Shown here one piece after another: positions 52,880 through 61,714 of a DNA stretch of 64,000 nucleotides. Positions within the stretch are counted from its first letter, which is position 1; the number at the start of each line of letters is the position of its first letter. The stretch lies in assembly GCF_012317385.1 (NCBI RefSeq), contig NZ_CP051144.1, forward strand, positions 682,001-746,000. The letters are read 5' to 3'. Under the pieces are notes generated by a model. That model searched no databases. It was not told the DNA's origin and was given only the letters and a program-made list of their open reading frames with translations. The position numbers and the translations under genes are program-made. This DNA is from Romboutsia sp. CE17. GTDB taxonomy: Bacteria > Bacillota > Clostridia > Peptostreptococcales > Peptostreptococcaceae.

Positions 52880-52926
52880 ATATAAAAGTGATGACTAAGT
52901 ATGTATAAATAATTGGAGGACAATAT

Positions 52927-53499
52927 ATGGAGAGCGGAAAAAGAGTAAACTTAATTACTATATTTATTTATATTGTGTATTTAGCTTCAGCAGTTTGGTT
53001 TATTAAAAACAAACAAATGTTTAAAATAGGGATAGTACTTTTTTGTGTAATATCAACTTTTACACTTAGTATATTAAATAAAAAAAATAATAAATTGGTG
53101 GATAATAGTATTTATATAAATATGATTATATTTATATTAGTATCCTCATTATTTGGTACTTGTTTTAATTTTTATAGTATAAATTATTATGATGATTTCT
53201 TGCATTTATATTCTGGAATTTTAGCTTGCAATGTAGCATATTTAATTATAAAGTATTTTAATAGTAAAGATAATATGAAAGACATGAATAAACTATTTGT
53301 AATAATATTTTTATTTATGTTTTCTATGGGAGTAGCAAGCCTTTGGGAAATAATGGAATTTTCTATAGATAATTTATTTGGAATGCATACTCAAATAGGT
53401 GGTTTAAATGATACAATGATAGACATGATAGATGAACTTGTTGGTACTATTATATCTATGCCATTCTTTTTAAAATCATTAAAAAAACTACGCTCATAA
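52927..53499 (+). CDS. DUF2238/YjdF-like membrane protein
   Basis: 190 residues with five to six TM helices. The YDDFLHLYSG and SLWEIMEF motifs are typical of YjdF-type proteins. TTGGAGG precedes the ATG, 47 bases after the Rieske oxidoreductase. Its stop codon lies inside the terminator stem. Function unknown. Confidence 0.85.
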   Translation: MESGKRVNLITIFIYIVYLASAVWFIKNKQMFKIGIVLFCVISTFTLSILNKKNNKLVDNSIYINMIIFILVSSLFGTCFNFYSINYYDDFLHLYSGILACNVAYLIIKYFNSKDNMKDMNKLFVIIFLFMFSMGVASLWEIMEFSIDNLFGMHTQIGGLNDTMIDMIDELVGTIISMPFFLKSLKKLRS

Positions 53500-53522
53500 G
53501 TATTATGAGTGTAGTTTTTTAT
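53484..53522. terminator. Bidirectional terminator between YjdF-like and GltD-like genes
   Basis: 16-bp stem AAAACTACGCTCATAA with its mirror (one G-U), loop of 3, T6 downstream. Confidence 0.9.
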
Positions 53523-53526
53523 AGTA

Positions 53527-54786
53527 TTAAGATGTAAACTCTATTTCTTCCATTAAAGAATTTTGAATATATTCATCTATTGATTTAGAAATTCTTTTAG
53601 CAGCTACAACTGCTTCAATTACTGTACTAGCACCGTGAGCAACGTCTCCACAAGCAAATACACCTTCTCTTGTTGTTTGACCAAACTCATTAGTATATAA
53701 AAGTCCTCCTCTTTTTACATCTAGACCTTTATTATTAATAACTATATTATTTTTAGGTTCTTGACTAACTGCTATTAATACAGAATCACATTCAAATAAT
53801 TTTTCGCTATTTTCTATTGTAATAAGAGAAGTAGAGCCATCTTCATTTGTCACTTTTTTAGTGTCAGCAAGTATTATACCTTCATCCACAATCTCAACAG
53901 GAGATTTAAATGTATTAAATAATACACCTTCATTTTTAGTCTCATTAATTTCATGCTTTGTAGCTGTCATATCTTCAAAATCACGTCTATAAGTTATATA
54001 AACTTTTTTAGCACCATAGTATTTAGCACTTCTAGCTGCATCCATTGCAACATTTCCAGCACCTATAACTACAACCTTTTGGCCTAAATCATAAAGGTGA
54101 GGACTTTTAAGATAATTTATAGCATAATGGCAATGACCGAAAGTTTCACCTTTTATATTTAACTTTTTAGGATTCCATACACCTGTGCCTATAAATATAG
54201 CTTTATATCCATCTTCAAATAGCTTGTCTAAAGTAACTACAGGACCAACTAAAGAATTTATTTTTATTTTTACACCATATTCTTTTAATCTTTGTCCAAT
54301 TAAATTTATTATACTTTCTGGTAATCTAAAGCTTGGTATACCATAAGTTAATACTCCACCTATTTTTTCGTTTTTTTCAAATATAGTAACATCGTAACCT
54401 TTTTTAGCTAAATCTAAAGCAACTGTTATACCAGCAGGACCAGAACCTACTACAGCAACCTTTAAATTATTTGACTTAGGTTTTGTTACTTTCATATTTT
54501 TTAAATAATTTTTAGAAATCTCCTCTTCTATTTCATAGAAATGAACAGGTTCTCCTTTTATACCTTTTATACAATTACCGCTACATTGATTCTCATGAGG
54601 GCATACAATTGCACATATAGCAGATAGCGGATTATTCTCAAATAAAATTTTTCCAGCTTCTTCGATTTTATTTTCTTTAAAAAGTTTTATTATATCAGGT
54701 ATAGGAGTATTTATTGGACAATTTTTTTGACATCTAGCATTTTTACATAGAAGACAATTATTAGCTTCATTTAAAAGATTTTTCAT
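53527..54786 (-). CDS. GltD-like NAD(P)-dependent flavoprotein oxidoreductase
   Basis: 419 residues. N-terminal Cys-rich Fer4_20-type domain (CLLCKNARCQKNCP, CAIVCPHENQCSGNC) that binds two 4Fe-4S clusters, then two nucleotide folds: FAD motif VVGSGPAG and NAD(P)H motif VIGAGNVAMDA. This is the glutamate-synthase small-subunit family, which also includes NfnB, PreT and others; no glutamate synthase large subunit is adjacent, so the partner is open. Monocistronic, divergent from the NUMOD1-like gene. Confidence 0.9.
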   Translation of the reverse strand: MKNLLNEANNCLLCKNARCQKNCPINTPIPDIIKLFKENKIEEAGKILFENNPLSAICAIVCPHENQCSGNCIKGIKGEPVHFYEIEEEISKNYLKNMKVTKPKSNNLKVAVVGSGPAGITVALDLAKKGYDVTIFEKNEKIGGVLTYGIPSFRLPESIINLIGQRLKEYGVKIKINSLVGPVVTLDKLFEDGYKAIFIGTGVWNPKKLNIKGETFGHCHYAINYLKSPHLYDLGQKVVVIGAGNVAMDAARSAKYYGAKKVYITYRRDFEDMTATKHEINETKNEGVLFNTFKSPVEIVDEGIILADTKKVTNEDGSTSLITIENSEKLFECDSVLIAVSQEPKNNIVINNKGLDVKRGGLLYTNEFGQTTREGVFACGDVAHGASTVIEAVVAAKRISKSIDEYIQNSLMEEIEFTS

Positions 54787-54990
54787 AATATCCCCCTTTT
54801 ATACAGTAATATATAATTAACTATTTATATTATACCAAAAAAATAAAAAATAATTTAATTTAAATTTTAACAAAGAAAGAATATAAGTATACCATTATTT
54901 TTTACACCTTAGTTTACTAATAATACATAATTTAGTAATATTATATATGTCATCATAGTAAAAGATAGTAGAACTTAGGAGGAATTGTAA

Positions 54991-55851
54991 TTGTTTAAGA
55001 AACTTTTTAACTTAATTAACAAAAAGAAAGATATAGAATTTGAAAAAAATAAAAATTATTACTTACAAAGTAGTAAAGATATAGAAGAAGTTTCATTTGA
55101 TGAAATCAGTTTAGAGAAGGATATTGACAAATGTAATTTACTAGAAGATTCTATTATAGAACATAATCAAATAAAAGTTGAAAAAGTAGATATCCTAGAA
55201 GATACAGAACAAAAATTAAATGAATTCTTAAGAGAAAACAAAGAGTATATAAATAATATAAAGATAAAAAGAGAAAAAGGAATAAGATCCATAGACTTAT
55301 ATAATGAAGAAGTTTTAGAATTTAAAACGTATAAGGAATGTAGTAAAAAGCTTAAGATACCAGTAGCATATATAAAAGAAAACTTAAAGTACGGTCATAC
55401 AGACTACTTAGGTGGTGCAATTAATTACTTAAGAAGAGAGCTTGGAGAAGTAGTTAAAGATGAGTGTGAATATCTAGATAGTAGCAAAACACCAATTGAA
55501 CTGTTTAATGAATTAAATAATAAAATATTTAGTAGCAGGGTATCAGAAAATAGAAGAAATGATATTTTATCAAGTGATAAAATAGAACCTATAAAAATGC
55601 ACTATAAGTTTGAGTTTATGGATTATGAATATGATGATTATTTTAAAAAGTACGGGGCGATAATTAAAAGAGGCGGTAATAAAAAGATAGAACTACTAAA
55701 TCAAAAAGGAGAAGTTATAGAAGTATTTAAATCTATATCCAGTTGCTCAGAGTACTTAAATAAAGATAAAAATGAAATTACTGAGATATTAAAATACGGA
55801 TATAGTAAGGTTGGGAGATGTGAAATAAGATATAGTCTAAGGAACATTTAA
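54991..55851 (+). CDS. Protein with two NUMOD1-like units, no nuclease domain
   Basis: 286 residues. Two related segments of about 50 residues, 97-150 (IRSIDLYNEEVLEFKTYKEC...ENLKYG) and 231-286 (KKIELLNQKGEVIEVFKSIS...EILKYG). Both follow the NUMOD1 pattern seen in the DNA-binding tails of homing endonucleases. There is no GIY-YIG, HNH or LAGLIDADG motif. N-terminal 95 residues are acidic and helical. TTG start with AGGAGG 8 bases upstream. Possibly a DNA-binding protein of unknown role; the family match is by eye. Confidence 0.72.
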   Translation: MFKKLFNLINKKKDIEFEKNKNYYLQSSKDIEEVSFDEISLEKDIDKCNLLEDSIIEHNQIKVEKVDILEDTEQKLNEFLRENKEYINNIKIKREKGIRSIDLYNEEVLEFKTYKECSKKLKIPVAYIKENLKYGHTDYLGGAINYLRRELGEVVKDECEYLDSSKTPIELFNELNNKIFSSRVSENRRNDILSSDKIEPIKMHYKFEFMDYEYDDYFKKYGAIIKRGGNKKIELLNQKGEVIEVFKSISSCSEYLNKDKNEITEILKYGYSKVGRCEIRYSLRNI

Positions 55852-55852
55852 C

Positions 55853-55891
55853 TTCACATTAACTTCATAATACCTTCACTTTTTATTCACA
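55853..55891 (+). promoter_or_regulatory. Four 11-bp-phased TTCACA-type repeats (Pho-box-like)
   Basis: TTCACA, TTCATA, TTCACT, TTCACA start at 55853, 55864, 55875 and 55886, i.e. exactly every 11 bases. This is the architecture of PhoP/PhoB-type (OmpR-family) binding sites. The last repeat lies about 20 bases before a likely -10 (TAATAT, near 55911), i.e. at the -35 position. Downstream gene is the PrsA-like foldase. Confidence 0.65.
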
Positions 55892-55961
55892 CACTTTGAT
55901 TTCAAATAATGTAATATGATATTAGTTCTAGTATTGGAATAAAATATTAAGGAGGTATATC

Positions 55962-57044
55962 ATGTCAGAAGATAAAGAAATAAAGGATAAACAGTTAAAT
56001 TCTAAAATAGATAATATAGAACAAAAATCTAAAGTTAAGAAAAAAAGAGAAAAATTGAAATTTAGCTATAATAAGAAGAATTTTGTAGTATTTTCTTTAT
56101 TAGGATTTATATTTGCAGGAATAGGATTTGGATTTGGTAAAAATATAGGAAGAGAATTACCTGCAACTGCTAAAAATTATTCAAATACTAAGGTTTATGC
56201 AACTGTTGGAGATATATCTATAACTGGAAAACAACTTCAGAAGAAAATGGATCCGTTATTTTATTTACAAGGTAAAACAAAGTTAACGGATGAAGAAATT
56301 GCTACTTATGAATACAGTATGTTAGATTATATGACAACTGTAGAAGCTATGTACATGGATGCGGTAGAAAATGAAGTTACAGTTACAGATGATGAAGTAA
56401 ATTCAGAGTATGAAACAACAATGAGTTCCATAGAGCAAGATTTTAGCATGGATGAAAAAGAATATTTAAAAAAATTCAAATTAACTAAAGAAGAGCTTAA
56501 AGAAGAGTTAAAGAAAGAACTTATAGCAGTAAAATACATGGGAGAAGTAACCGATGTAACAGAAGAAGAAGCTAAAAACTACTATGATAAAAATAAAGAT
56601 GAGTTTTTAGAAGCTAGTGCTTCTCATATATTAATAAAGACTACAGATGATGAAGGTAACGAATTAAGTGACGATGAAAAGGCTAAAGCAAAAGAAAAGG
56701 CAGAAAAAATACTAGCAAAAGCTAAGTCAGGAGAAGATTTTGCTAGTCTAGCTAAAGAATATTCGGAGGATACAACAGCCTCAGATGGTGGAGATCTAGG
56801 ATTCTTCCAAAAGGGAGAGTTGGTAGAGAGTTTTGAAAATGCAGTGTTCTCTCTAAAAAATAATCAAATATACGATGATGTTGTAGAAAGTGATTATGGT
56901 TATCATATAATTAAGAAAACTGGAGAAGAACAAGCTTCTTTCGATGATAAGAAAGATTCAATAATTGAGCAACTATCTTATAATAAACAAAATATATTAT
57001 TAGATGATGTATTATCTAAGTATGAAGTTGAAATAAAAGAATAA
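55962..57044 (+). CDS. Membrane-anchored PrsA/SurA-like peptidyl-prolyl isomerase
   Basis: 360 residues: basic cytoplasmic N-terminus, TM about 42-60, SurA-N-like helical segment about 75-200, parvulin (PPIC/rotamase) domain about 205-310 (ASHILIKT, SGEDFASLAKEYSED, GGDLGFFQKGELVESFE), helical C-terminus. No lipobox, so it is TM-anchored and not a PrsA lipoprotein. Folds exported proteins outside the membrane. AAGGAGG precedes the ATG. Monocistronic. Confidence 0.92.
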   Translation: MSEDKEIKDKQLNSKIDNIEQKSKVKKKREKLKFSYNKKNFVVFSLLGFIFAGIGFGFGKNIGRELPATAKNYSNTKVYATVGDISITGKQLQKKMDPLFYLQGKTKLTDEEIATYEYSMLDYMTTVEAMYMDAVENEVTVTDDEVNSEYETTMSSIEQDFSMDEKEYLKKFKLTKEELKEELKKELIAVKYMGEVTDVTEEEAKNYYDKNKDEFLEASASHILIKTTDDEGNELSDDEKAKAKEKAEKILAKAKSGEDFASLAKEYSEDTTASDGGDLGFFQKGELVESFENAVFSLKNNQIYDDVVESDYGYHIIKKTGEEQASFDDKKDSIIEQLSYNKQNILLDDVLSKYEVEIKE

Positions 57045-57051
57045 TTAAGTA

Positions 57052-57079
57052 GGGTTAGCTAAATTAGCTAGCCTTTTTT
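57052..57079 (+). terminator. Rho-independent terminator after foldase gene
   Basis: GGTTAGC (57053-57059) pairs with GCTAGCC (57067-57073), loop of 7, T6. Confidence 0.85.
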
Positions 57080-57175
57080 AGAATTAAATCAGGTAAAATT
57101 ATATAGTATATTGCTATATAAAATATAAACTTATATAAGTTGTGTTACTATATTTCTAGGAGGGGGTTGATTATT

Positions 57176-57520
57176 ATGATAAAAAGAAAAGATGAATTAT
57201 TAGTTGAAGAAGGAAATCTTAGAAATGGTAAAGGGAATGTAAAGAGAGAACATATAATTAGTGGAGATGAGTTAAAAGGAAAGGGTAAGTTATTTGCTAA
57301 ATTAACTATTCCTAGAGGGAATTCTATAGGCATGCATGATCATACAGAAGATTTTGAAGTATATTATATATTAAAAGGAACTGGACAAGTATTAGATAAT
57401 GGTGAAATAGTTCAAGTTAATGAGGGTGATGTTGTTTATACAGCAAATGGAAATAAACATTACCTAGAAAATATAGGAGTTTGTGATTTAGAAGTACTAG
57501 CTATAGTTTTATATGAATAG
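57176..57520 (+). CDS. Small cupin-fold protein
   Basis: 114 residues. Metal-binding cupin motif with H54, H56 and E61 (HDHTEDFE) and H95 (NKHYLEN). Single-domain cupins include isomerases and sugar/amino-acid binding proteins; specific role unknown. Start at ATG 57176 with AGGAGGGGG upstream; earlier in-frame starts overlap that site. A 12-bp hairpin follows. Confidence 0.9.
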   Translation: MIKRKDELLVEEGNLRNGKGNVKREHIISGDELKGKGKLFAKLTIPRGNSIGMHDHTEDFEVYYILKGTGQVLDNGEIVQVNEGDVVYTANGNKHYLENIGVCDLEVLAIVLYE

Positions 57521-57523
57521 ATA

Positions 57524-57550
57524 AATGCTCTGGATGTTATCCAGAGCATT
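57524..57550 (+). terminator. Hairpin after cupin gene, no T tract
   Basis: Perfect 12-bp stem AATGCTCTGGAT with its mirror (57524-57535 with 57539-57550), loop of 3. No T run follows on either strand, so termination would be inefficient. It could be an mRNA 3'-end hairpin. The remaining 250 bases to 57802 show nothing else. Confidence 0.5.
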
Positions 57551-57802
57551 ATATAAATAGATTTATCTAAGTATAATTAAGGATAATTAGTTAGATAGAG
57601 GCTAGACCATTTATTATATACATTGATATAAATAATAATTAAACTAATTTTTATAGTACATAATATACTATAGTGGGTGATGTAACATTTATATGGTTAT
57701 CATGATATAGTAAAAATATAGTACTGATTTTACATAGATAAATCTAGTAATTTTATTTTAACCAAACTTGATTTAATTATTATAAATATTAGAGTATAAT
57801 TT

Positions 57803-59359
57803 TTATATTTGGTAATTAGATACTATATCATCTAATTCATTTTTATTTTCTTTTATCCAAGTATAAAAGTCTTTTTTACTATTATTTACTGCTGTCCCTA
57901 TTTCAAATAATACCTTTGGTAAATCAGTAGCTTTAAAATCACCAACAAAATCACCAAGTCTAGTTTCACCAAGATGGAAATTACCATTTACAAACATTCC
58001 AAACGCATCAGTAACTGTACCATCAACTTTTTTCTTTTTACCAGTCAATCCTATTGCACTTATTTGATGTACTGCACAAGAGTTCATACAACCAGATATA
58101 TAAACTCTTGGTATTGCATTTAAAATATCTTCCGTACCATTTTTTCTAAAGTAAGATACTATATCTTGTAACATTTGTTGACTATTTTGAATACCCATTT
58201 GACAAAGTGGAACACCTATACAAGCAACACTTTTTTCTATACTAGTATTTCCACTCATAGATTCGGTAGCTTCAAGTATTTTTTTAGCTTCATTCCCATC
58301 AAGATTTATAACATATAGTCCTTCTGTCATAGCTAATCTCATCATAGGATTTTTACATTTATCTAATTCGTATAATAAAGCTTTTAAATCTTTAAGAGGC
58401 AAAATTCCTCCTATTGGATGTATATATACACTGTATCGACCTGCTTGTTTTTGTTTTATTAATCTAGGATGACGTAAGTCTATTTCAGGACCACCTTCAT
58501 CATATATTATTGGATCAGGATTAAGATCAAGTCCACCTTTTTCTTTTTCTTTAGCTACAAAATCTTTAAATATTCTTAAGAATTCATTTTCTCCTAAATT
58601 ACTAACCATATATCTAACTCTTGCTCTACCATGGTTTTTATAGTCACCATACTCCATATACATTTTAGTAAGACCCTCAACATAGTAAAGTACATCAGAT
58701 GGCTTTACAAGTTCGTCAAGTTCTAAAGCAACAGCTGGATTTTGACCTAGTCCACCACCTACAAAGACTTTAAAATAAGGTTCATTATTTTTAAGTGTAG
58801 CGATAAATCCTAAATCTTGAACGGTACAATGTGCAGTATCAGAACTGCAACTAGAATAAGATACTTTTAATTTTCTAGGTAAATGGTAAGTTGTAATTTT
58901 ACTCATAAAGTGATTGTCTGTAGCTATTGAATAAGGAGCTACATCAAATGCTTCATCTGGGTCAACTCCTGATAGAGGAGATAAACCAACATTTCTAGGG
59001 AAATTTCCTCCGCCACCTCTAGTAAATATATTATTTTTTATTCCTTGTTCCATAATATCGCAAACCGATTCAACATTTATACCATGAAGTTGTATAGCTT
59101 GTCTAGTTGTAAAATGAATGTGGCTTATATTATGCTTATTTGCCAATTGATAGATTGTATGAAGTTGAGAACGAGATAGAACACCGGAAGATACTCTCAA
59201 TCTTATCATAAAAGATTTTTGATCTCTTTGAGCATAAACTCCATATGCTCCAGAAAATCTTTTGTATTCCATTTTGGATATTTCACCATTATAAAATTTT
59301 AATGAAAAATCTTTAAAATTAGGTATTTCATTTAACAAAGTTTCTTTTAAGTTTGTCAT
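57803..59359 (-). CDS. Siroheme [4Fe-4S] sulfite/nitrite reductase
   Basis: 518 residues, the NirA/CysI-like family with two ferredoxin-type half domains. N-terminal half-domain RLRVSSGVLSRSQL and HFTTRQAIQLHGI; siroheme/4Fe-4S ligands in CIGVPLCQMG and CMNSCAVH. A six-electron reductase for sulfite or nitrite; which substrate cannot be told. Ferredoxin could be the donor. Monocistronic, divergent from the Ig-like protein. Confidence 0.92.
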   Translation of the reverse strand: MTNLKETLLNEIPNFKDFSLKFYNGEISKMEYKRFSGAYGVYAQRDQKSFMIRLRVSSGVLSRSQLHTIYQLANKHNISHIHFTTRQAIQLHGINVESVCDIMEQGIKNNIFTRGGGGNFPRNVGLSPLSGVDPDEAFDVAPYSIATDNHFMSKITTYHLPRKLKVSYSSCSSDTAHCTVQDLGFIATLKNNEPYFKVFVGGGLGQNPAVALELDELVKPSDVLYYVEGLTKMYMEYGDYKNHGRARVRYMVSNLGENEFLRIFKDFVAKEKEKGGLDLNPDPIIYDEGGPEIDLRHPRLIKQKQAGRYSVYIHPIGGILPLKDLKALLYELDKCKNPMMRLAMTEGLYVINLDGNEAKKILEATESMSGNTSIEKSVACIGVPLCQMGIQNSQQMLQDIVSYFRKNGTEDILNAIPRVYISGCMNSCAVHQISAIGLTGKKKKVDGTVTDAFGMFVNGNFHLGETRLGDFVGDFKATDLPKVLFEIGTAVNNSKKDFYTWIKENKNELDDIVSNYQI

Positions 59360-59602
59360 ATTTGCACCTCAATAATGTATTTATTTAAATATATTATTGA
59401 CTTTATAAGGGATAAATATAATAATCATATGAATCAAAGCTAAAATAATTTTTAATGTATAAAAATAGTGTTATAATTTATATATAAAGTAATGTGATTT
59501 TGTTTTAACTTTCTATTTTATGGTTTATAATTAATAAAAGGCAATATTGAAATTAGGTTACTTAGGGTAACAAATATAACGATAACTAAAGGAAGTGAAT
59601 TT

Positions 59603-61153
59603 GTGAGGATAAGTGATAAAGATAAAATAAAAAAATTGACTATAATATTTCTAATTCCTCTATTACTTGTGTCTCAGTACTACCTTTTTAAATTTGGTAT
59701 CCTAAAGCCAATGATAAAAGGTGTTGATATTAATATTATTAATGGAGAATACATACAAGATATAGACAAGTATGTAATAAGATTAGGAGAAGAAGTTACT
59801 TTATCAAGCGGAGATTATATAAAAATACCTAAGTATGCAAAAAATCCAGATATAAAATTTAGAGTATTGGATGATAGTAAGGTAATACAAATAATAGATA
59901 ATGATTCTAAAGAAAAAAATACTGCAACAATGATAGGATTGAAAGAAGGATATTCGTCTATAGCAGTAGTAAAAAACTCACGTGTAATTAAGAAAGCTAC
60001 AGTATTAGTTGTTGACCCGAAAGTAGAAAATTTAGATCTAAATATAGATAGAGATTTAGTTTTTGTTGGAGATAGTGCTAAATTAGATAGTGTCATAGAA
60101 GTAGATTTTAAAAGGTTTAAAGATGATTATGAAGTAACATATGAAAGTTCTGATGAAAGTGTATTAAGAATTGTAGGCAATGAGGTAAAAGCCATTGGAG
60201 TTGGAAGTGCAACAATATATGCTAAATCAGGAGATAAAGTAGACTCTATTAGATATAAAATAAATGCTAAAGTAGCAAGTTTAGATGTAGATAAGTCTAT
60301 AGAAGTTGAAGTCGGAGCTTCAAAAAAAATAGATCCTAAAATTATAACAAGTCCAAATGGATTAAAACACCCTCCTGTAGAATATCAACTAGTTGAATCT
60401 AAACTACCAATAGAAAGAGCAATAAGACTAGATAGAAATGGTAATGTAGTCGGTCTTAGAGAAGGTGAAGAGAAAGTTTTAGTTTCTTGCGGAATTGGAG
60501 AAAATAAAAAATCACAAATTGTAACAGTTAAAGTGATTAAGGAATCTCTATTAAATCAATTAATTGATGATTTAATTTCAAAATATGAAATAATTGATAA
60601 TAGGATAGTAATAAATCTAACTTGGAGTAGTTTAAAAGACATATACAAATATGATATATATATGAGAAATAATTCTTTAGGAGATACTAATTATAAAGTA
60701 GTTGAGTCTATATTAATGGACAAAATAGATTTAGATAGTCAAAATAAAATAAAAACTACTATAGAGTTAGATATAGGAGATTTGAAAGGTATAAATTTAG
60801 ATTTCTATGTTGTGGGAGTTACTGATAATGGAAATACAGATGCTAGTAACTTAGTAAACATACAACATTCTACAGAATTAGAAGAAAATGATGATTTAAA
60901 TGTTTCTGCATCTTTAGATACAGAGAATAAAAGAATAATTCTATCTTGGAATTCTATAGACAATTGTAAATATAATGTTTATGTAAAAGATATATCTAAA
61001 GGAAATCAAGAATTTATGCTAGTTGGAGAAGATTTAAGTGAAACTAACTATATCATTGATTTAAATGAAGATGAAGTTAATTTAGAGATTTATGTATTTG
61101 CTATAAAGGATGGAAAAGAAGTTGCGAGAAGTGATGTAAAAGCTTTTAAATAA
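59603..61153 (+). CDS. Membrane-anchored Ig-like (BIG2) and FN3-like surface protein
   Basis: 516 residues, GTG start with AAGGAAG upstream. One N-terminal TM or signal anchor (about 13-32). Residues about 60-320 contain beta-sandwich units; the clearest BIG2 match is VTYESSDESVLRIVGNEVKAIGVGSATIYA. The C-terminal half has two FN3-like units (about 330-425 and 430-516). No LPXTG, no enzyme domain. Extracellular adhesion or scaffold protein by architecture. Confidence 0.85.
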   Translation: MRISDKDKIKKLTIIFLIPLLLVSQYYLFKFGILKPMIKGVDINIINGEYIQDIDKYVIRLGEEVTLSSGDYIKIPKYAKNPDIKFRVLDDSKVIQIIDNDSKEKNTATMIGLKEGYSSIAVVKNSRVIKKATVLVVDPKVENLDLNIDRDLVFVGDSAKLDSVIEVDFKRFKDDYEVTYESSDESVLRIVGNEVKAIGVGSATIYAKSGDKVDSIRYKINAKVASLDVDKSIEVEVGASKKIDPKIITSPNGLKHPPVEYQLVESKLPIERAIRLDRNGNVVGLREGEEKVLVSCGIGENKKSQIVTVKVIKESLLNQLIDDLISKYEIIDNRIVINLTWSSLKDIYKYDIYMRNNSLGDTNYKVVESILMDKIDLDSQNKIKTTIELDIGDLKGINLDFYVVGVTDNGNTDASNLVNIQHSTELEENDDLNVSASLDTENKRIILSWNSIDNCKYNVYVKDISKGNQEFMLVGEDLSETNYIIDLNEDEVNLEIYVFAIKDGKEVARSDVKAFK

Positions 61154-61184
61154 TATTGAGTTTATATGAAAAGGAAAATTATAA

Positions 61185-61236
61185 AGTCAGATTAAAATAC
61201 TATAATATTTTAGTATTTTAATCTGATTTTTTTATA
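61185..61236 (+). terminator. Rho-independent terminator after Ig-like surface protein
   Basis: Perfect 16-bp stem TCAGATTAAAATACTA with its mirror (61187-61202 with 61211-61226), T7. Confidence 0.9.
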
Positions 61237-61393
61237 ATGTTAATTAATTAAAACAGAGTAATGGATATGGTCGTTATGATATAAGCAATGCAAAATTTTT
61301 ATTTACATCTTCTTTAGTTTGTATTTGTAATATGTTTAATTTAAAAATAATAAAATTCTTAATAAGAATACTATTATTTAGGAGAGATGAAAA

Positions 61394-61600
61394 TTGAAAA
61401 GAAGATTTGATAGAATAAGCATTGCATCAAAAGAATTATCACAAGAAGCTTATAAAGCTTATACAGGAAAAAGAGATTATAAAAGAGCAATAGAGATTTA
61501 TGTTTTATTAGCAGAATCTATGTGTGTTCCTGATGATATATCTAATTTTTCTAAAAATATGATGGGAAGATTAAGTAAAAAAATTGATGAAAATACTTAG
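61394..61600 (+). CDS. Small basic helical protein, 68 aa
   Basis: TTG start with GGAGAG 8 bases upstream. Basic N-terminus (MKRRFDR) and helical, with a repeat-like AYKAYTGKRDYKRAIEIYVLLAESM resembling a single TPR-like hairpin. Not recognised. About 115 bases upstream of glutamate 2,3-aminomutase on the same strand with no strong terminator, so co-transcription is possible. Confidence 0.65.
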   Translation: MKRRFDRISIASKELSQEAYKAYTGKRDYKRAIEIYVLLAESMCVPDDISNFSKNMMGRLSKKIDENT

Positions 61601-61714
61601 ATTATGTGATTTTTGATATGATTCTTTGATATTTGTTGGAAAAATATTTGTTGTGTGCTAAAATTATCCCAAGGTATAAAATACAAAGAATTACTAAAGA
61701 GGGGGGATAATTTT

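Noticed and set aside
57555-57746. Distant inverted repeat TAGATTTATCTA / TAGATAAATCTA
   Set aside because: About 170 bases apart, A/T-only and nearly self-palindromic; easily produced by chance, with no element between.
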